In this document: in pieces, positions 38,094 through 46,767 of the stretch
How the letters are laid out: each line of letters begins with the position of its first letter
Position numbering within the stretch: the stretch's first letter is position 1
Source: an uncultured bacterium
Lineage (GTDB): Bacteria > Planctomycetota > Phycisphaerae > Phycisphaerales > UBA1924
NCBI GenBank assembly: GCA_903834785.1
Contig: CAILKP010000021.1
Coordinates: forward strand, 1-64,000
Direction: 5' to 3'
Length of the DNA stretch: 64,000 nucleotides
Program-made: the position numbers and the translations under genes
The notes under the pieces: generated by a model
What the model was told of the DNA's origin: nothing
Databases searched by the model: none
What the model saw: the letters and a program-made list of their open reading frames with translations, nothing else

Positions 38094-39263
38094 ATGTTCT
38101 CGTTCTACGACTCCATCGGCCGTTCCCTCGCTGAGTCCCTGGGCATCGACTCGATCCTGCAGATCCTCGATCAGGTCGTGTTCCGGGCGTTCTTTGCGGT
38201 GGTGCTGTCGTTTCTGTTTGTCATCGTGTGCGGACCGGCGACCATCCGGTTTCTGATCCGCAAGAAGATCGGTGACACGGGCATCACCGATGCCGCCGGT
38301 CTGCAGGATGTGGCCACCAAGAAGAAGAACACGCCGACGATGGGCGGGGCACTGATCGCCGCGGCGATTCTCTTCGGCACCGTGATGATGGCCGACCTGA
38401 CGAACTTCTACATCCTGCTTGGCATCATCGTGATGCTCTGGCTGGCGGCCCTCGGCGGGGTTGATGACTACTTCAAGCTCACCGCGGCCACGCGCCAGGG
38501 CGGCCGGCAGGGGCTGTACGGCTGGGAGAAGCTGGTCTTCCAGTTCGGCCTGGGGCTGCTGGTGTGCTGGTTCTGCTACAACCACGGCGACACGGGTAAG
38601 GGGACCGACATGGCCCACGTGCTGAATGTGCCGATGCAAAAGACGTACAAGACGGTGCTTGGTGATCCATCCGAAGCACTTGTTTACCTGCCGCGGATTG
38701 CGTTTGTGGTCATCGGAATGCTGATGATCACCGGGCTGTCCAACGCGGCGAACATCACCGACGGCATGGATGGGCTGGCCTCGGGTGTCAGCAGCGCGGT
38801 GGCCCTGGGGCTGCTGGTGCTGACGCTGATCGCCGGCAAGGACACATGGGCGTACTACCTGCTGGTGCCGCACGTGCCGGGCTCGGGCGAGCTGGCGGTC
38901 ATCGCCGGGAGTATGGGCGGGGCGTGTCTGGGCTTCCTGTGGTTTAACTGTTCGCCGGCGGACATGTTCATGGGCGATACGGGCTCGCTGGCACTGGGCG
39001 GGCTCATCGGCTACATCGCCACGGTGGTGCGCCAGGAGATCCTGGTCTTGTTTATGTGCGGCGTGTTCCTCATCGAGATCGTCTCGGTGATCATGCAGGT
39101 GGGGTACTTCAAGGCGACCGGCGGCAAGCGCATCTTCAGGTGTGCTCCGTATCACCACCATCTTCATCAGGGCGGCTGGCAGGAGCAGCGGGTGGTGGTG
39201 CGGGCGTGGATCGTGTCGGTGCTGCTGGTGGTGCTGGCGCTGGCGATGATCAAGCTGCGCTGA
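38094..39263 (+). CDS. mraY: Phospho-N-acetylmuramoyl-pentapeptide-transferase
   Basis: 389 residues with about ten membrane helices. MraY moves phospho-MurNAc-pentapeptide to undecaprenyl phosphate, making lipid I. KKKNTPTMGG, GGVDDYFKL (catalytic Asp pair), NITDGMDGLA, MFMGDTGSLALGG and the APYHHHLHQGGW histidine motif are all intact. It is slightly longer than average because of a loop of about 25 residues after helix 4 (NHGDTGKGTDMAHVL...). It is the last gene of the mini cell-wall cluster; murD, ftsW and murG do not follow. Confidence 0.96.
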   Translation: MFSFYDSIGRSLAESLGIDSILQILDQVVFRAFFAVVLSFLFVIVCGPATIRFLIRKKIGDTGITDAAGLQDVATKKKNTPTMGGALIAAAILFGTVMMADLTNFYILLGIIVMLWLAALGGVDDYFKLTAATRQGGRQGLYGWEKLVFQFGLGLLVCWFCYNHGDTGKGTDMAHVLNVPMQKTYKTVLGDPSEALVYLPRIAFVVIGMLMITGLSNAANITDGMDGLASGVSSAVALGLLVLTLIAGKDTWAYYLLVPHVPGSGELAVIAGSMGGACLGFLWFNCSPADMFMGDTGSLALGGLIGYIATVVRQEILVLFMCGVFLIEIVSVIMQVGYFKATGGKRIFRCAPYHHHLHQGGWQEQRVVVRAWIVSVLLVVLALAMIKLR

Positions 39264-39361
39264 TTCTCGCTGCGGGCTGCGATGCGGATGGATTTCCAGG
39301 TGGACGTTGTCGGCATTTTCGGTTGCCTGGGGTAACAACTGGCGAGCCTTCCACCGTGCGG

Positions 39362-39388
39362 CCCGCCGGAGCACAACATCCCGGCGGG
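39362..39388. other. Stem-loop downstream of mraY
   Basis: CCCGCCGG (39362-39369) and CCGGCGGG (39381-39388) are perfect complements around an 11-base loop. There is no T-run, so it is at best a weak or Rho-assisted terminator. Confidence 0.35.
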
Positions 39389-39518
39389 ACGCTGCTGATT
39401 TGAGCCCGCATTCGAATGGCGAAAACGACCCGGAGCGAATCCCAAAGACCAGCAGGCGCCTGGTCGTTCTGAGCGTCAGGCTTTATGCTGTGGTTGTGTA
39501 CTTGCTTCTGGAGAACCC

Positions 39519-41435
39519 ATGTCTGATCAGACTGTTCGTTGTCTCGTGCCCGTGGTAGCCATGGTTGCTGCCGGGCTGGCGATGTCCGTCTCACCCGTGC
39601 TGGCCAAGCCTGCCGCCGCCCCCGCGGCGACCGCCCCCGCCGGGAAGAAGGTCGTGCGCACCGCCGACGACCTGCCGCGGCACACGTACAAGATCGAGGG
39701 CAAGGCGAGTGCGATGTTTGACGATCCCAAGGCGATCGACAAGCTGCTCGTCGAGCTCAAGCGTGACATTGAAGCGGACCTGGCCGGCTATGACATTCAG
39801 GACCGCACGACGCTGCAGGGGTACCTGACGGCCTTGCAGAGCATCGCGCTGCTGCAGGGGCGTGAAGCCGAGGCGCTGGGTTACACCGATCGCATCCGCG
39901 ATCTGGAGACCAAGGAGGGCGAGAAGCTCATGTCCGGGCTGGTGCAGCGTGCTCTGGCTGCCGGCCGGGCTGCCCCCGAGGGACAGGTCAAGGAAGTCAT
40001 CGCCCGGGAACTGGACAAGCAGCTGCGTGTGCTGCCGTTTGACAAGATCCGCGAGATCATCGCGCAGCGCAAATCTCAGATGCAGATGGTCACGCCCGAT
40101 CTGGTCCGCGGCCAGCTCACAGCGCAGCTCGATCCGGTGATTGCCGCCGCCGGCGGCGAGGTCTCCGGCGAGATCGCCCGCCAACTGGTCCGCATGGCTG
40201 TGGCCATGCGTCTTGTTCTGCCGCACCGCGAGGTGCTTGCATCGGTCTACGGCAAGCTGCTTGATGACAACACCGGCGAGGCCAAGGACATCTGGGTTGA
40301 GCGCGACATCACGCTCCCGGCCGACGGCTTGAAGCCTGTGACCATCGCCGTCTGGGACTCGGGTGTGGATACCAAGGTGCTCCCGTCGAATCTCTGGGTC
40401 AACGCCGGCGAGCAGGCCAACGGCAAGGACGACGACGGCAACGGGTTCATCGACGATGTCAACGGCATCGCCTACGACCTGGACGCCAAACCGTCGAGCT
40501 CGCTGCTGTTCCCGATGAACAACCTCAAGACGTCGATCGAGACGCTGCAGAAGCACTCCGCCGGCATCAGTGACATGCAGGCGAACATTGACTCCCCCGA
40601 GGCCAAGGCGGCCCGCGAGTACATCGGCGGGCTCAAGGGTGAGGCCGTGGGGCAGTTCCTTGAGGACATGGGCCAGTGGGGCAACTACATGCACGGCACC
40701 CACGTGGCGGGCATCACCGCGGCGGGCAATCCGGCGGCACGCATTCTTGCCGCGCGGCTGGAGTTTGACTACCGCAACATCCCGCTGCACGCCCCAACGG
40801 TGGAGCGTGCCCGGGCCGAAGCCGCGGCCGCGAAGGCCACCGTCGACTACTTCAAGGCCAAGGGTGTGCGCGTGGTCAACATGTCCTGGGGCGGCTCGCG
40901 TCAGGACATTGAGCGGGCACTGGAGGAAAAGGGTGTGGGCGGCACGCCGGAGGAGCGCGCCAAGCTGGCCCGTGAGATCTTCGGCATCGGCAAGGATGCA
41001 CTGGAGCAGGCGATCCGCTCGGCTCCGGAGATTCTCTTCATCGCCGCCGCCGGCAACTCCAACAACGATGCCCAGTTCAGCGAGATGATCCCCAGCGGGC
41101 TATCGGTACCGAACCTGATCACCATCGGTGCGGTCGACCAGTCCGGCAAGCCGACCGGCTTTACCAGCTTCGGCAGCAACGTGCAGCTCTACGCCAGCGG
41201 GTACCGGGTTGACAGCTTCATCCCCGGTGGCGGGCGTGAGAAGGCCAGCGGCACGAGCATGGCCGCGCCGCAGGTCGCCAACCTGGCCGGCAAGCTGCTG
41301 GCCATCAACCCGGCACTCAAGCCGGCCGACTTGATCGGTCTGATCACCTCCACATCAGACCCGATGCCCGGAAACAACCAGGGCCGGCTGATCATCAACC
41401 CCAAGGCGGCGGTTGCGAAGGCCAGGAACAAGTAA
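39519..41435 (+). CDS. Secreted subtilisin-family (S8) serine protease
   Basis: 638 residues. Signal peptide (cleaved near VLAKPAAA), an Ala/Pro stretch, then a helical prodomain of about 200 residues that is not the usual I9 type. The catalytic domain starts near 275: Asp in IAVWDSGVDT (about 281), His in YMHGTHVAGI (about 392) and Ser in ASGTSMAAPQVANLAG (about 579); LFIAAAGNSNND supplies the oxyanion Asn. An insertion after the Asp (GKDDDGNGFIDDVNG) is rich in Asp and looks like a Ca site. It starts with ATG preceded by GGAGA. It stands alone, with its own terminator, and is the kind of enzyme the nearby serpin might inhibit. Confidence 0.93.
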   Translation: MSDQTVRCLVPVVAMVAAGLAMSVSPVLAKPAAAPAATAPAGKKVVRTADDLPRHTYKIEGKASAMFDDPKAIDKLLVELKRDIEADLAGYDIQDRTTLQGYLTALQSIALLQGREAEALGYTDRIRDLETKEGEKLMSGLVQRALAAGRAAPEGQVKEVIARELDKQLRVLPFDKIREIIAQRKSQMQMVTPDLVRGQLTAQLDPVIAAAGGEVSGEIARQLVRMAVAMRLVLPHREVLASVYGKLLDDNTGEAKDIWVERDITLPADGLKPVTIAVWDSGVDTKVLPSNLWVNAGEQANGKDDDGNGFIDDVNGIAYDLDAKPSSSLLFPMNNLKTSIETLQKHSAGISDMQANIDSPEAKAAREYIGGLKGEAVGQFLEDMGQWGNYMHGTHVAGITAAGNPAARILAARLEFDYRNIPLHAPTVERARAEAAAAKATVDYFKAKGVRVVNMSWGGSRQDIERALEEKGVGGTPEERAKLAREIFGIGKDALEQAIRSAPEILFIAAAGNSNNDAQFSEMIPSGLSVPNLITIGAVDQSGKPTGFTSFGSNVQLYASGYRVDSFIPGGGREKASGTSMAAPQVANLAGKLLAINPALKPADLIGLITSTSDPMPGNNQGRLIINPKAAVAKARNK

Positions 41436-41455
41436 GTCGAGGTCGCTGAACGAAC

Positions 41456-41487
41456 AAGGGGCCCGCCGGTAAGGCGGGCCCCTTTTC
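41456..41487 (+). terminator. Terminator of the S8 protease gene
   Basis: AAGGGGCCCGCC (41456-41467) pairs with GGCGGGCCCCTT (41473-41484) around GGTAA, followed by TTC. Confidence 0.88.
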
Positions 41488-41522
41488 AATTTGATACGGT
41501 CCGGAGGACTTGCGTACTCAAG

Positions 41523-42383
41523 TTACCGCCGGGCGGTCGGCATCGCCGCAGCGCCGCCCGCATCACGCAGGGCCATCGGCGGGCCGAAGATCTCGGCAGC
41601 GACGAACGCGGCACGCCACTGGGCAGCGGTGCTGGGCACCACGCGGCCCGCTGACACCTGCTCTTCATAGCGGCGTGCGACGTCCGCCGCGACCTCGGCT
41701 TCATCGGCCGCCGTCACGCGCCTGGCGGCCACCGCGGCGGCGGACTTCTTGGCCGAGCTGGCGGCCTCGCGCCGGGCGGCGGTGTCGTTGCTCGGCCGCT
41801 GGGTGCTGGCACGCACCGGCTGGGGCTGGCGGTTGGGCTGCATCGGAGCCGGGCGCGGCGCGGGCCGGGCCACGGGGCGTGGTGCCGGGGCCGGACGCGG
41901 GGTTGCCGCGGGACGGGGCTGCTGCGGCAGTGACGCGGGTCGGGCTGCCGGCCGCGGTGTCTGCGGGCCCTGGCCCGACTGGTTGACGACCACGACGGGG
42001 CCGCCGGGCCACAGTTCCACACCGGCGGGCTGGGGCTGCTGGCTCGTCTGCTGGGGCTGGCGCGGTGCCGACGCCGTCGTCGGCTGGCCCTGCTGGCGGG
42101 CGATGTTCTCCCGGAGCTGGCGCAGCTTCTCCATCTGCTGGGCCTTGATTTCCTCCTGCTCGCGCTGGCGCCGCTGCTGGGCCTCATCAATCGCCGTCGC
42201 CATCGTCGGTGCGGCGGGCTGCGTGCCGCCGCGGCCGGTGCGCATGGCTTCTTCCTCCGCGGCACGACGACGCATCTCGATCTCGCGCAGGGCCCGCTTT
42301 TCCTGGATCTTCTTAAACAGCGCCGAAGCACCGGAGAACAGGAACAGGGCGACGACAACCCAGAGCTGGATGTTGTTGAGCAT
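41523..42383 (-). CDS. Membrane-anchored Arg/Pro/Gln-rich hypothetical protein
   Basis: 286 residues from the ATG at 42383; a GTG at 42404 is an alternative. One N-terminal membrane helix (about 4-24, IQLWVVVALFLFSGASALF) is followed by a charged coiled coil (about 25-105, KRALREIEMRRRAAEEE and QRRQREQEEIKAQQMEKL). A basic RPAP/PQQP low-complexity region runs to about 220. The last 65 residues are more ordered: DEAEVAADVARRYEEQV and WRAAFVAAEIFGPPMALR. No family is recognised. It is the third leftward gene after the FlgI-like and ABC genes, but a 180-base gap makes co-transcription uncertain. Confidence 0.7.
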   Translation of the reverse strand: MLNNIQLWVVVALFLFSGASALFKKIQEKRALREIEMRRRAAEEEAMRTGRGGTQPAAPTMATAIDEAQQRRQREQEEIKAQQMEKLRQLRENIARQQGQPTTASAPRQPQQTSQQPQPAGVELWPGGPVVVVNQSGQGPQTPRPAARPASLPQQPRPAATPRPAPAPRPVARPAPRPAPMQPNRQPQPVRASTQRPSNDTAARREAASSAKKSAAAVAARRVTAADEAEVAADVARRYEEQVSAGRVVPSTAAQWRAAFVAAEIFGPPMALRDAGGAAAMPTARR

Positions 42384-42564
42384 GTGCAGATCCGTCAGCG
42401 ACACAGTCCCGGCGGGGCCTCGAGGCAGGACCCCGAAGCAGGCCCTTCAACCAATACCTCGATTCAGGGAAGGGTATCGTCCTTCGCCGCTTCAGACTCA
42501 AACGGGTGTTTGATTCGGGCGGTTCGGAGGGGCCGGGCCGGCGTCTCGGCTTGCCCGGGCACGC

Positions 42565-43482
42565 TCAGTGCACCGGAAGCACCAACGTGCGGCCGTCGGG
42601 GCGATGGACCGTCTCGAAGGCGACGCCATAGACGGCCTGAAGGATCTCGGGCCGCAGCACGGTGGCGCACGGGCCGTGGGCTGCCGCGGTGCCGTCGGGG
42701 CCAAGCACCAAGGTGGCATCGGCGTGGCTGGCCAGCGTCAGGTCGTGGGTGGCCATGATGACGGCGCAGCCGCGGCTTGTCAGCTCGCGCAGCAGCGTCA
42801 GCACCTTGCCGATGTGGCGGGGATCCATCGCGGAGGTCGGCTCATCGAGCAGCAGCACGCGGCCGTCGAGCGACGGTGGTGGGGTGGTTGGGTCAGGTGA
42901 GTCCTGCGGGTCGATCTGCACCAGCACGCGGGCCAGGGTGGCCAGTTGCTGCAGGCCGGTCGAGAGCACGCCGAGCGGATCGGTGGCGCGATCGGTCAGG
43001 CCGACGCGCGCCAGTGCCCGGCCCACAGCGCGGCAGGCGGCTTCGGGTGAACGCGGCGGCCACACGGCGGCGGCACCAAGTGCGGCGTACTGGCCCACGC
43101 TCAGCCCCGCGGCCCCGGAGAGGCCCGTGCTGCCGCTGCCGGTGCTGGAAGCTGCGAAGGCGAGCATGGCGGCCCGCCGCGGCGGGGGCAGGTCAAACAG
43201 ATCCTCGCTTGCGGCGGAGGCACCAGAAGCGATGCGGACCGTTCCGGTCTGCGGCATCAGCAGTCCGGCAAGCACGCGAAGCAGCGTGCTCTTGCCAGCA
43301 CCGTTGGGGCCGATGATCGTGAGCAACTCGCCCGCGTGTGCCGAGGCGGAGACGTTCGTGAGCACGGCGCGCGTGCCGAAGTGCACGGTGACCTGTGCGC
43401 ACGAGAGCGCAGCGGCCGGCACACTGCTCGGCGGCGCATCGGCAGGGCTGGTGCCCGGTGCTGTTGCCGCGGTGCTGGCCAC
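42565..43482 (-). CDS. ABC transporter ATP-binding protein (FecE/BtuD-like), orphan
   Basis: 305 residues from a GTG. IIGPNGAGKSTLLRVLAGLL is the Walker A, VLLLDEPTSAMDP the Walker B and IMATHDL the H-loop; the layout matches ATPases of iron-siderophore, haem or B12 importers. The signature region reads LSTGLQQLATLARVL instead of the usual LSGGQ, so Gly-Gly is replaced by Thr-Gly and Gln is shifted. ATP hydrolysis may still occur but is in doubt. No permease or binding protein is adjacent. It follows the FlgI-like lipoprotein gene by six bases and must be co-transcribed with it. Confidence 0.85.
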   Translation of the reverse strand: MASTAATAPGTSPADAPPSSVPAAALSCAQVTVHFGTRAVLTNVSASAHAGELLTIIGPNGAGKSTLLRVLAGLLMPQTGTVRIASGASAASEDLFDLPPPRRAAMLAFAASSTGSGSTGLSGAAGLSVGQYAALGAAAVWPPRSPEAACRAVGRALARVGLTDRATDPLGVLSTGLQQLATLARVLVQIDPQDSPDPTTPPPSLDGRVLLLDEPTSAMDPRHIGKVLTLLRELTSRGCAVIMATHDLTLASHADATLVLGPDGTAAAHGPCATVLRPEILQAVYGVAFETVHRPDGRTLVLPVH

Positions 43483-43488
43483 TGGCGG

Positions 43489-45447
43489 TCAGTCCTTCTT
43501 GGGCTTGGGGACGATGGGGACGAACCGTGGCTCGGTCGGCTCGCTGCCGGGTGCGGCCGCGGGCGTGCCGGGTGCGGGCACGGTCTGGTTCTTGGCCATC
43601 GCGTCGCGTTCTTTCTCGATGCGCTCGCGGTCGGCCTCGCTCTCAGGCCGCGGCTCGACGTAGTTCTTGGTGCTGGCGACGGTGATGCTCGCGGCCAGGC
43701 GGTCTTCCTCGGTTGAGAAGCCGGCGGCGATGGAACGCTGGTTCTGCAACTGATACAGCACGCCGACGACTTCGGAGTACGTCAGGCCCAGGCCCGGCTC
43801 GGGATTCTCCGGTGTGGGCTTCTGGGCCAGGAAGCGGATGAAGTCGCGCACGCTCGCCTCGGCCCGGCCCTGCGTGGCACGGTCGCTCCGCCAGTCGCGG
43901 TACATGAGGCGCACGGGCTTGCGGGACGGCTCGCTGCTGTTGACATCCACCGCCCGGTCGGCGGCGACCAGCAGGCGGCCGTTCCAGACCTCGGACTGTG
44001 AGCCCGGCACGAGCGTCAGATCGTTGCCGAAGATCACGATGCGAGGCCGATCGCTCTGGATGGCGTACAGCAGGGGCTCGGTGGCGGGCACCACATCGAT
44101 GGCAAAGCGGTTGTTGCCCGTGCCGGCGATGATCCGCTGGATCGACGGGTCGCCGCGCTCGGCCATGGCCTCATACGCCGCGGCACGAACTTCAAGCTGG
44201 CCCTTGCTGGCCAGCTCGCGGGCGATCAGGCCAAGGCGGGCATCGGCGGGGATTCGGCCGAGCATCTGTGCGGCCTCGGCCCGCATGCTCACCGGCTCGC
44301 CGCCCTCGCCCTTGGCGATGGAGATCAGGTGCGGGCTCACCGCCGGATCGGCGATGGCCGCACCAACGCGCACGGCGGCCCAGCGCGGGATCAGCTCGGC
44401 GGAGTCGTACAGGCCGCGCACAAACGGGGCGGCGGGCTTGCCGATGGCGCGAAGGCACCAGTGGAGCTCCTCGGCCAGGACCGGCTGCTTGCTGAGCTCC
44501 TCGGCGTAGCGCTTGGCAAACTCCTCAGGGAACGCGCTGTCGATGCGGATGTTCTCCAGCAGCTTGAGGAACTCGCCGGGCTTCTCGACCCACGCTCTGG
44601 GCACACGCACGGTGACGGCATTGGCCGATCTGGCGCGGGCCGTCTGCCCGTCATCGCCGGGGCCGGCGGGGAAGCGGGAGTTGATGGCCATCTGAATCGA
44701 CGCTGCCCGCGGGTGCGAGGGGTTGTCCAGCGTGATTTCCAGCGGCATCGCGTCGGTGACCACGCCGCCGGAAAGCACGCGGGCCAGGTCCTTGCGGCCG
44801 CCGTCGGTGGAGCCAGGGGCGGAGAACGGGTTGATGAACAGCGGACCCTTGGCCTCACCAAGCTTGCGGGTGCGCATGGAGCCGAACGGCGTCACCGGGC
44901 CCAGCCGCAGTTCGGTGGTCCAGAGTGTTCCGCCTTCAAGACTGGTTGCCGCCGAGCCGGGCAGCGAGCGAACGCGGACATCGAACCGAGCTTCCTTCGG
45001 TGCACCGGCGGAGACAACACCCTCGACGATGACGACGGCCACGTTGGGGTCGGCCAGCACCTGGCGCGGGGACTTGCCGGCCAGCGGGCCCTCTGTCAGC
45101 ACGCCGCCGCGGCCGATGCCGCCGCGGGAGAGCTCACGCTCCATGGTTGAGGCGATGGCCTCGGGGTACGGGCCGCCGCCGGTGCCGTTGAGGCCAACGA
45201 CCACGCCGTAGCCAGCGACGAGAATGGGTTCGATGCCGCGGAGGGAAGTCTCCGAGCCGATGGTGCCCCGCAGCACAGCGGGGATGTCGCGCACGATCGG
45301 GTCAACGGCCCGCGGCTTGGCCGGGGCGGAGTCCGAGCAGCCCGGCAGCATGCCTGCCGCGGCGGCCAGAAGCAGGGCGGCGGGCGCGATGGCGCGGGCG
45401 GTCAGCGTGAGCGGGCGGCGGGCATTGGGCTGGGACGCATCGACCAC
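43489..45447 (-). CDS. FlgI-like lipoprotein with HEAT-like repeats
   Basis: 652 residues from the GTG at 45447 (CGGAG upstream). A lipoprotein signal ends at LLAAAAGMLPGC. Residues 60-260 resemble the flagellar P-ring protein FlgI: ILVAGYGVVVGLNGTGGG, VAVVIVEGVVSAGAPKEARFDV and LEGGTLWTTELRLGP. The central part (about 300-440) has alpha-hairpins such as SPHLISIAKGEGGEPVSMRAEAAQMLG that look like HEAT repeats. A beta-rich region and a Pro-rich tail follow. FlgI itself is not a lipoprotein and carries no HEAT repeats, and no other flagellar gene is nearby. A non-flagellar envelope ring or scaffold is a reasonable guess. The ABC gene follows after six bases. Confidence 0.75.
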   Translation of the reverse strand: MVDASQPNARRPLTLTARAIAPAALLLAAAAGMLPGCSDSAPAKPRAVDPIVRDIPAVLRGTIGSETSLRGIEPILVAGYGVVVGLNGTGGGPYPEAIASTMERELSRGGIGRGGVLTEGPLAGKSPRQVLADPNVAVVIVEGVVSAGAPKEARFDVRVRSLPGSAATSLEGGTLWTTELRLGPVTPFGSMRTRKLGEAKGPLFINPFSAPGSTDGGRKDLARVLSGGVVTDAMPLEITLDNPSHPRAASIQMAINSRFPAGPGDDGQTARARSANAVTVRVPRAWVEKPGEFLKLLENIRIDSAFPEEFAKRYAEELSKQPVLAEELHWCLRAIGKPAAPFVRGLYDSAELIPRWAAVRVGAAIADPAVSPHLISIAKGEGGEPVSMRAEAAQMLGRIPADARLGLIARELASKGQLEVRAAAYEAMAERGDPSIQRIIAGTGNNRFAIDVVPATEPLLYAIQSDRPRIVIFGNDLTLVPGSQSEVWNGRLLVAADRAVDVNSSEPSRKPVRLMYRDWRSDRATQGRAEASVRDFIRFLAQKPTPENPEPGLGLTYSEVVGVLYQLQNQRSIAAGFSTEEDRLAASITVASTKNYVEPRPESEADRERIEKERDAMAKNQTVPAPGTPAAAPGSEPTEPRFVPIVPKPKKD

Positions 45448-45604
45448 GCGGGAAACTCCGGACGGACAGAAAAGGGGGAACCGGGACCAGTCAGGAGTCA
45501 AGGATACGAACGGCGGCAGGCAGGGGATGCGAACGGGGGCATTTTGGCACCGCCAACTGGCCCGCCAGAGCGTGGAAATCGAGGTGGAACCTCGGTTATT
45601 GAGC

Positions 45605-45628
45605 GGCGGAGGGGCGGAGGGGCGGAGG
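45605..45628. repeat. Short tandem repeat (3 x GGCGGAGG)
   Basis: Three exact 8-base copies lie in the intergenic DNA just past the stop of the leftward aminotransferase gene. The array is prone to slippage; no function is evident. Confidence 0.7.
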
Positions 45629-45639
45629 GGTGCAGGGGC

Positions 45640-46563
45640 TCAGTGGTCCCGATGCTCCGCAATCGCCCGGCACAGCACCGTGTGCAGGTGCCGGGCCACG
45701 GGGCCGGGGGTCTGGGCAACCTGGCGGCCGTCGAGGTGGGTCACCGTGGTGACCATGGTCGTGGTGCCCACCAGCAGGACCTCGCTGGCGGAGAGGACTT
45801 CATCGCGGGTGATGTCCGCCTTGACCAGCCGGGGCTCCAGGTCCAGGAGCAAGTCGCGGGTCACACCGGCCAGGATCGAGACGCTCGCGTCACTGGGCGT
45901 CAGCCAGCGTGCCGAGTCTCCGGTGCCCAGGACGACGACGGCGTTTGTGTACGAGCCCTCGGTCAGCAGGTGCTGCTCGGTGCCGGAGGCGGTCCGCAGT
46001 GTGCGGATGAACAGCGCCTCATCGGCCTGGTGGTTGCGGGCACCGTTGATGGCGGCGATGACGTTGCCGAGTAGTGAGATGCTCTTGATGTGCCCCTGGT
46101 GCCAGCGCAGGTCGGGCTCCAGCGAGGCCCGCTTGAGGGCGGGCACGCCGCCGGTGAGGTTGAGCGCGGGCATGGGTGAGCAGTAGCCGAAAACGGTCGG
46201 CGGCAGTGGGGCGGCCGCACTGTTGATGTGCTTGGGCACGCGTGAGCGGGTGGGCCCGGCCGAGAGGTCCGGCGTGCCGCGGGTGACCTGCCAGTAGACG
46301 AACGCATCGGCGAGGTTGTTGGCGTCAAGCAACTGCCGCGTCAGTGCGGCCATCTGGGCGGTATCCCAGTTGATGCCGCAGGCGGCCAGACCGAGGTTGA
46401 ACCGGCGGGTGTGGCGATCCTGGCCGATGATCCGCGTCTGGCCGTTGTGGGAGAACGCCCGGAGGCCCTCGTACACGCCATCGCCGAACAGAAAGCCGTG
46501 GTCAAACGGCGAGATGGCGGCCTGATCGTGCGGAACGAGTTTTCCGTTAAGGTGGACGAGCAC
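45640..46563 (-). CDS. Class IV aminotransferase (D-amino acid / branched-chain type)
   Basis: 307 residues from a GTG at 46563, where VHLNGKLVPHDQAAISPFDHG begins the fold; the frame remains open upstream but loses family character. FLFGDGVYEGLRAF, the Schiff-base lysine in QGHIKSISLLGNVIA, EGSYTNAVVVLG and the phosphate-binding GTTTMVTTVTHLDGR are all as in the D-alanine aminotransferase/IlvE/PabC superfamily. Members transaminate D- or branched-chain amino acids or eliminate pyruvate from aminodeoxychorismate. Which of these applies cannot be told here. No strong ribosome binding site is seen. It is divergent from the metalloprotease gene. Confidence 0.87.
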   Translation of the reverse strand: MLVHLNGKLVPHDQAAISPFDHGFLFGDGVYEGLRAFSHNGQTRIIGQDRHTRRFNLGLAACGINWDTAQMAALTRQLLDANNLADAFVYWQVTRGTPDLSAGPTRSRVPKHINSAAAPLPPTVFGYCSPMPALNLTGGVPALKRASLEPDLRWHQGHIKSISLLGNVIAAINGARNHQADEALFIRTLRTASGTEQHLLTEGSYTNAVVVLGTGDSARWLTPSDASVSILAGVTRDLLLDLEPRLVKADITRDEVLSASEVLLVGTTTMVTTVTHLDGRQVAQTPGPVARHLHTVLCRAIAEHRDH

Positions 46564-46642
46564 GGTGCAGGGTACTGGCCGGGGCTGGGTGACGCCAACC
46601 CGGCCCGGCGGAAACGGGCAGCGGAATTGTCGGGGCTCGGGA

Positions 46643-46670
46643 TGGCACTTGGGCTGAAAGGTGGTATCTT
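46643..46670 (+). promoter_or_regulatory. Candidate promoter of the metalloprotease gene
   Basis: TATCTT (46665-46670) follows TGGCAC (46643-46648) by 16 bases, about 100 bases before the start. The -35 match is weak; I list it because two other dockerin genes have the same TATCTT at a similar place. Confidence 0.35.
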
Positions 46671-46767
46671 GTTTGGGTGCCCGTGGTTCGGCCATGGGCT
46701 CGGCGGGGAGTGGTCGGGCCGCTGTGGCGGCATGTGTTTCCCGGCAGCAGCAAGAAAGAGCAGTTCC

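Noticed and set aside
45605-45628. CRISPR-like or mobile-element repeat
   Set aside because: Only three 8-base direct copies with no spacers; a simple slippage repeat.
46644-46660. Sigma-54 promoter
   Set aside because: TGGCAC is present, but the -12 element (TTGC with correct GG-N10-GC spacing) is not.
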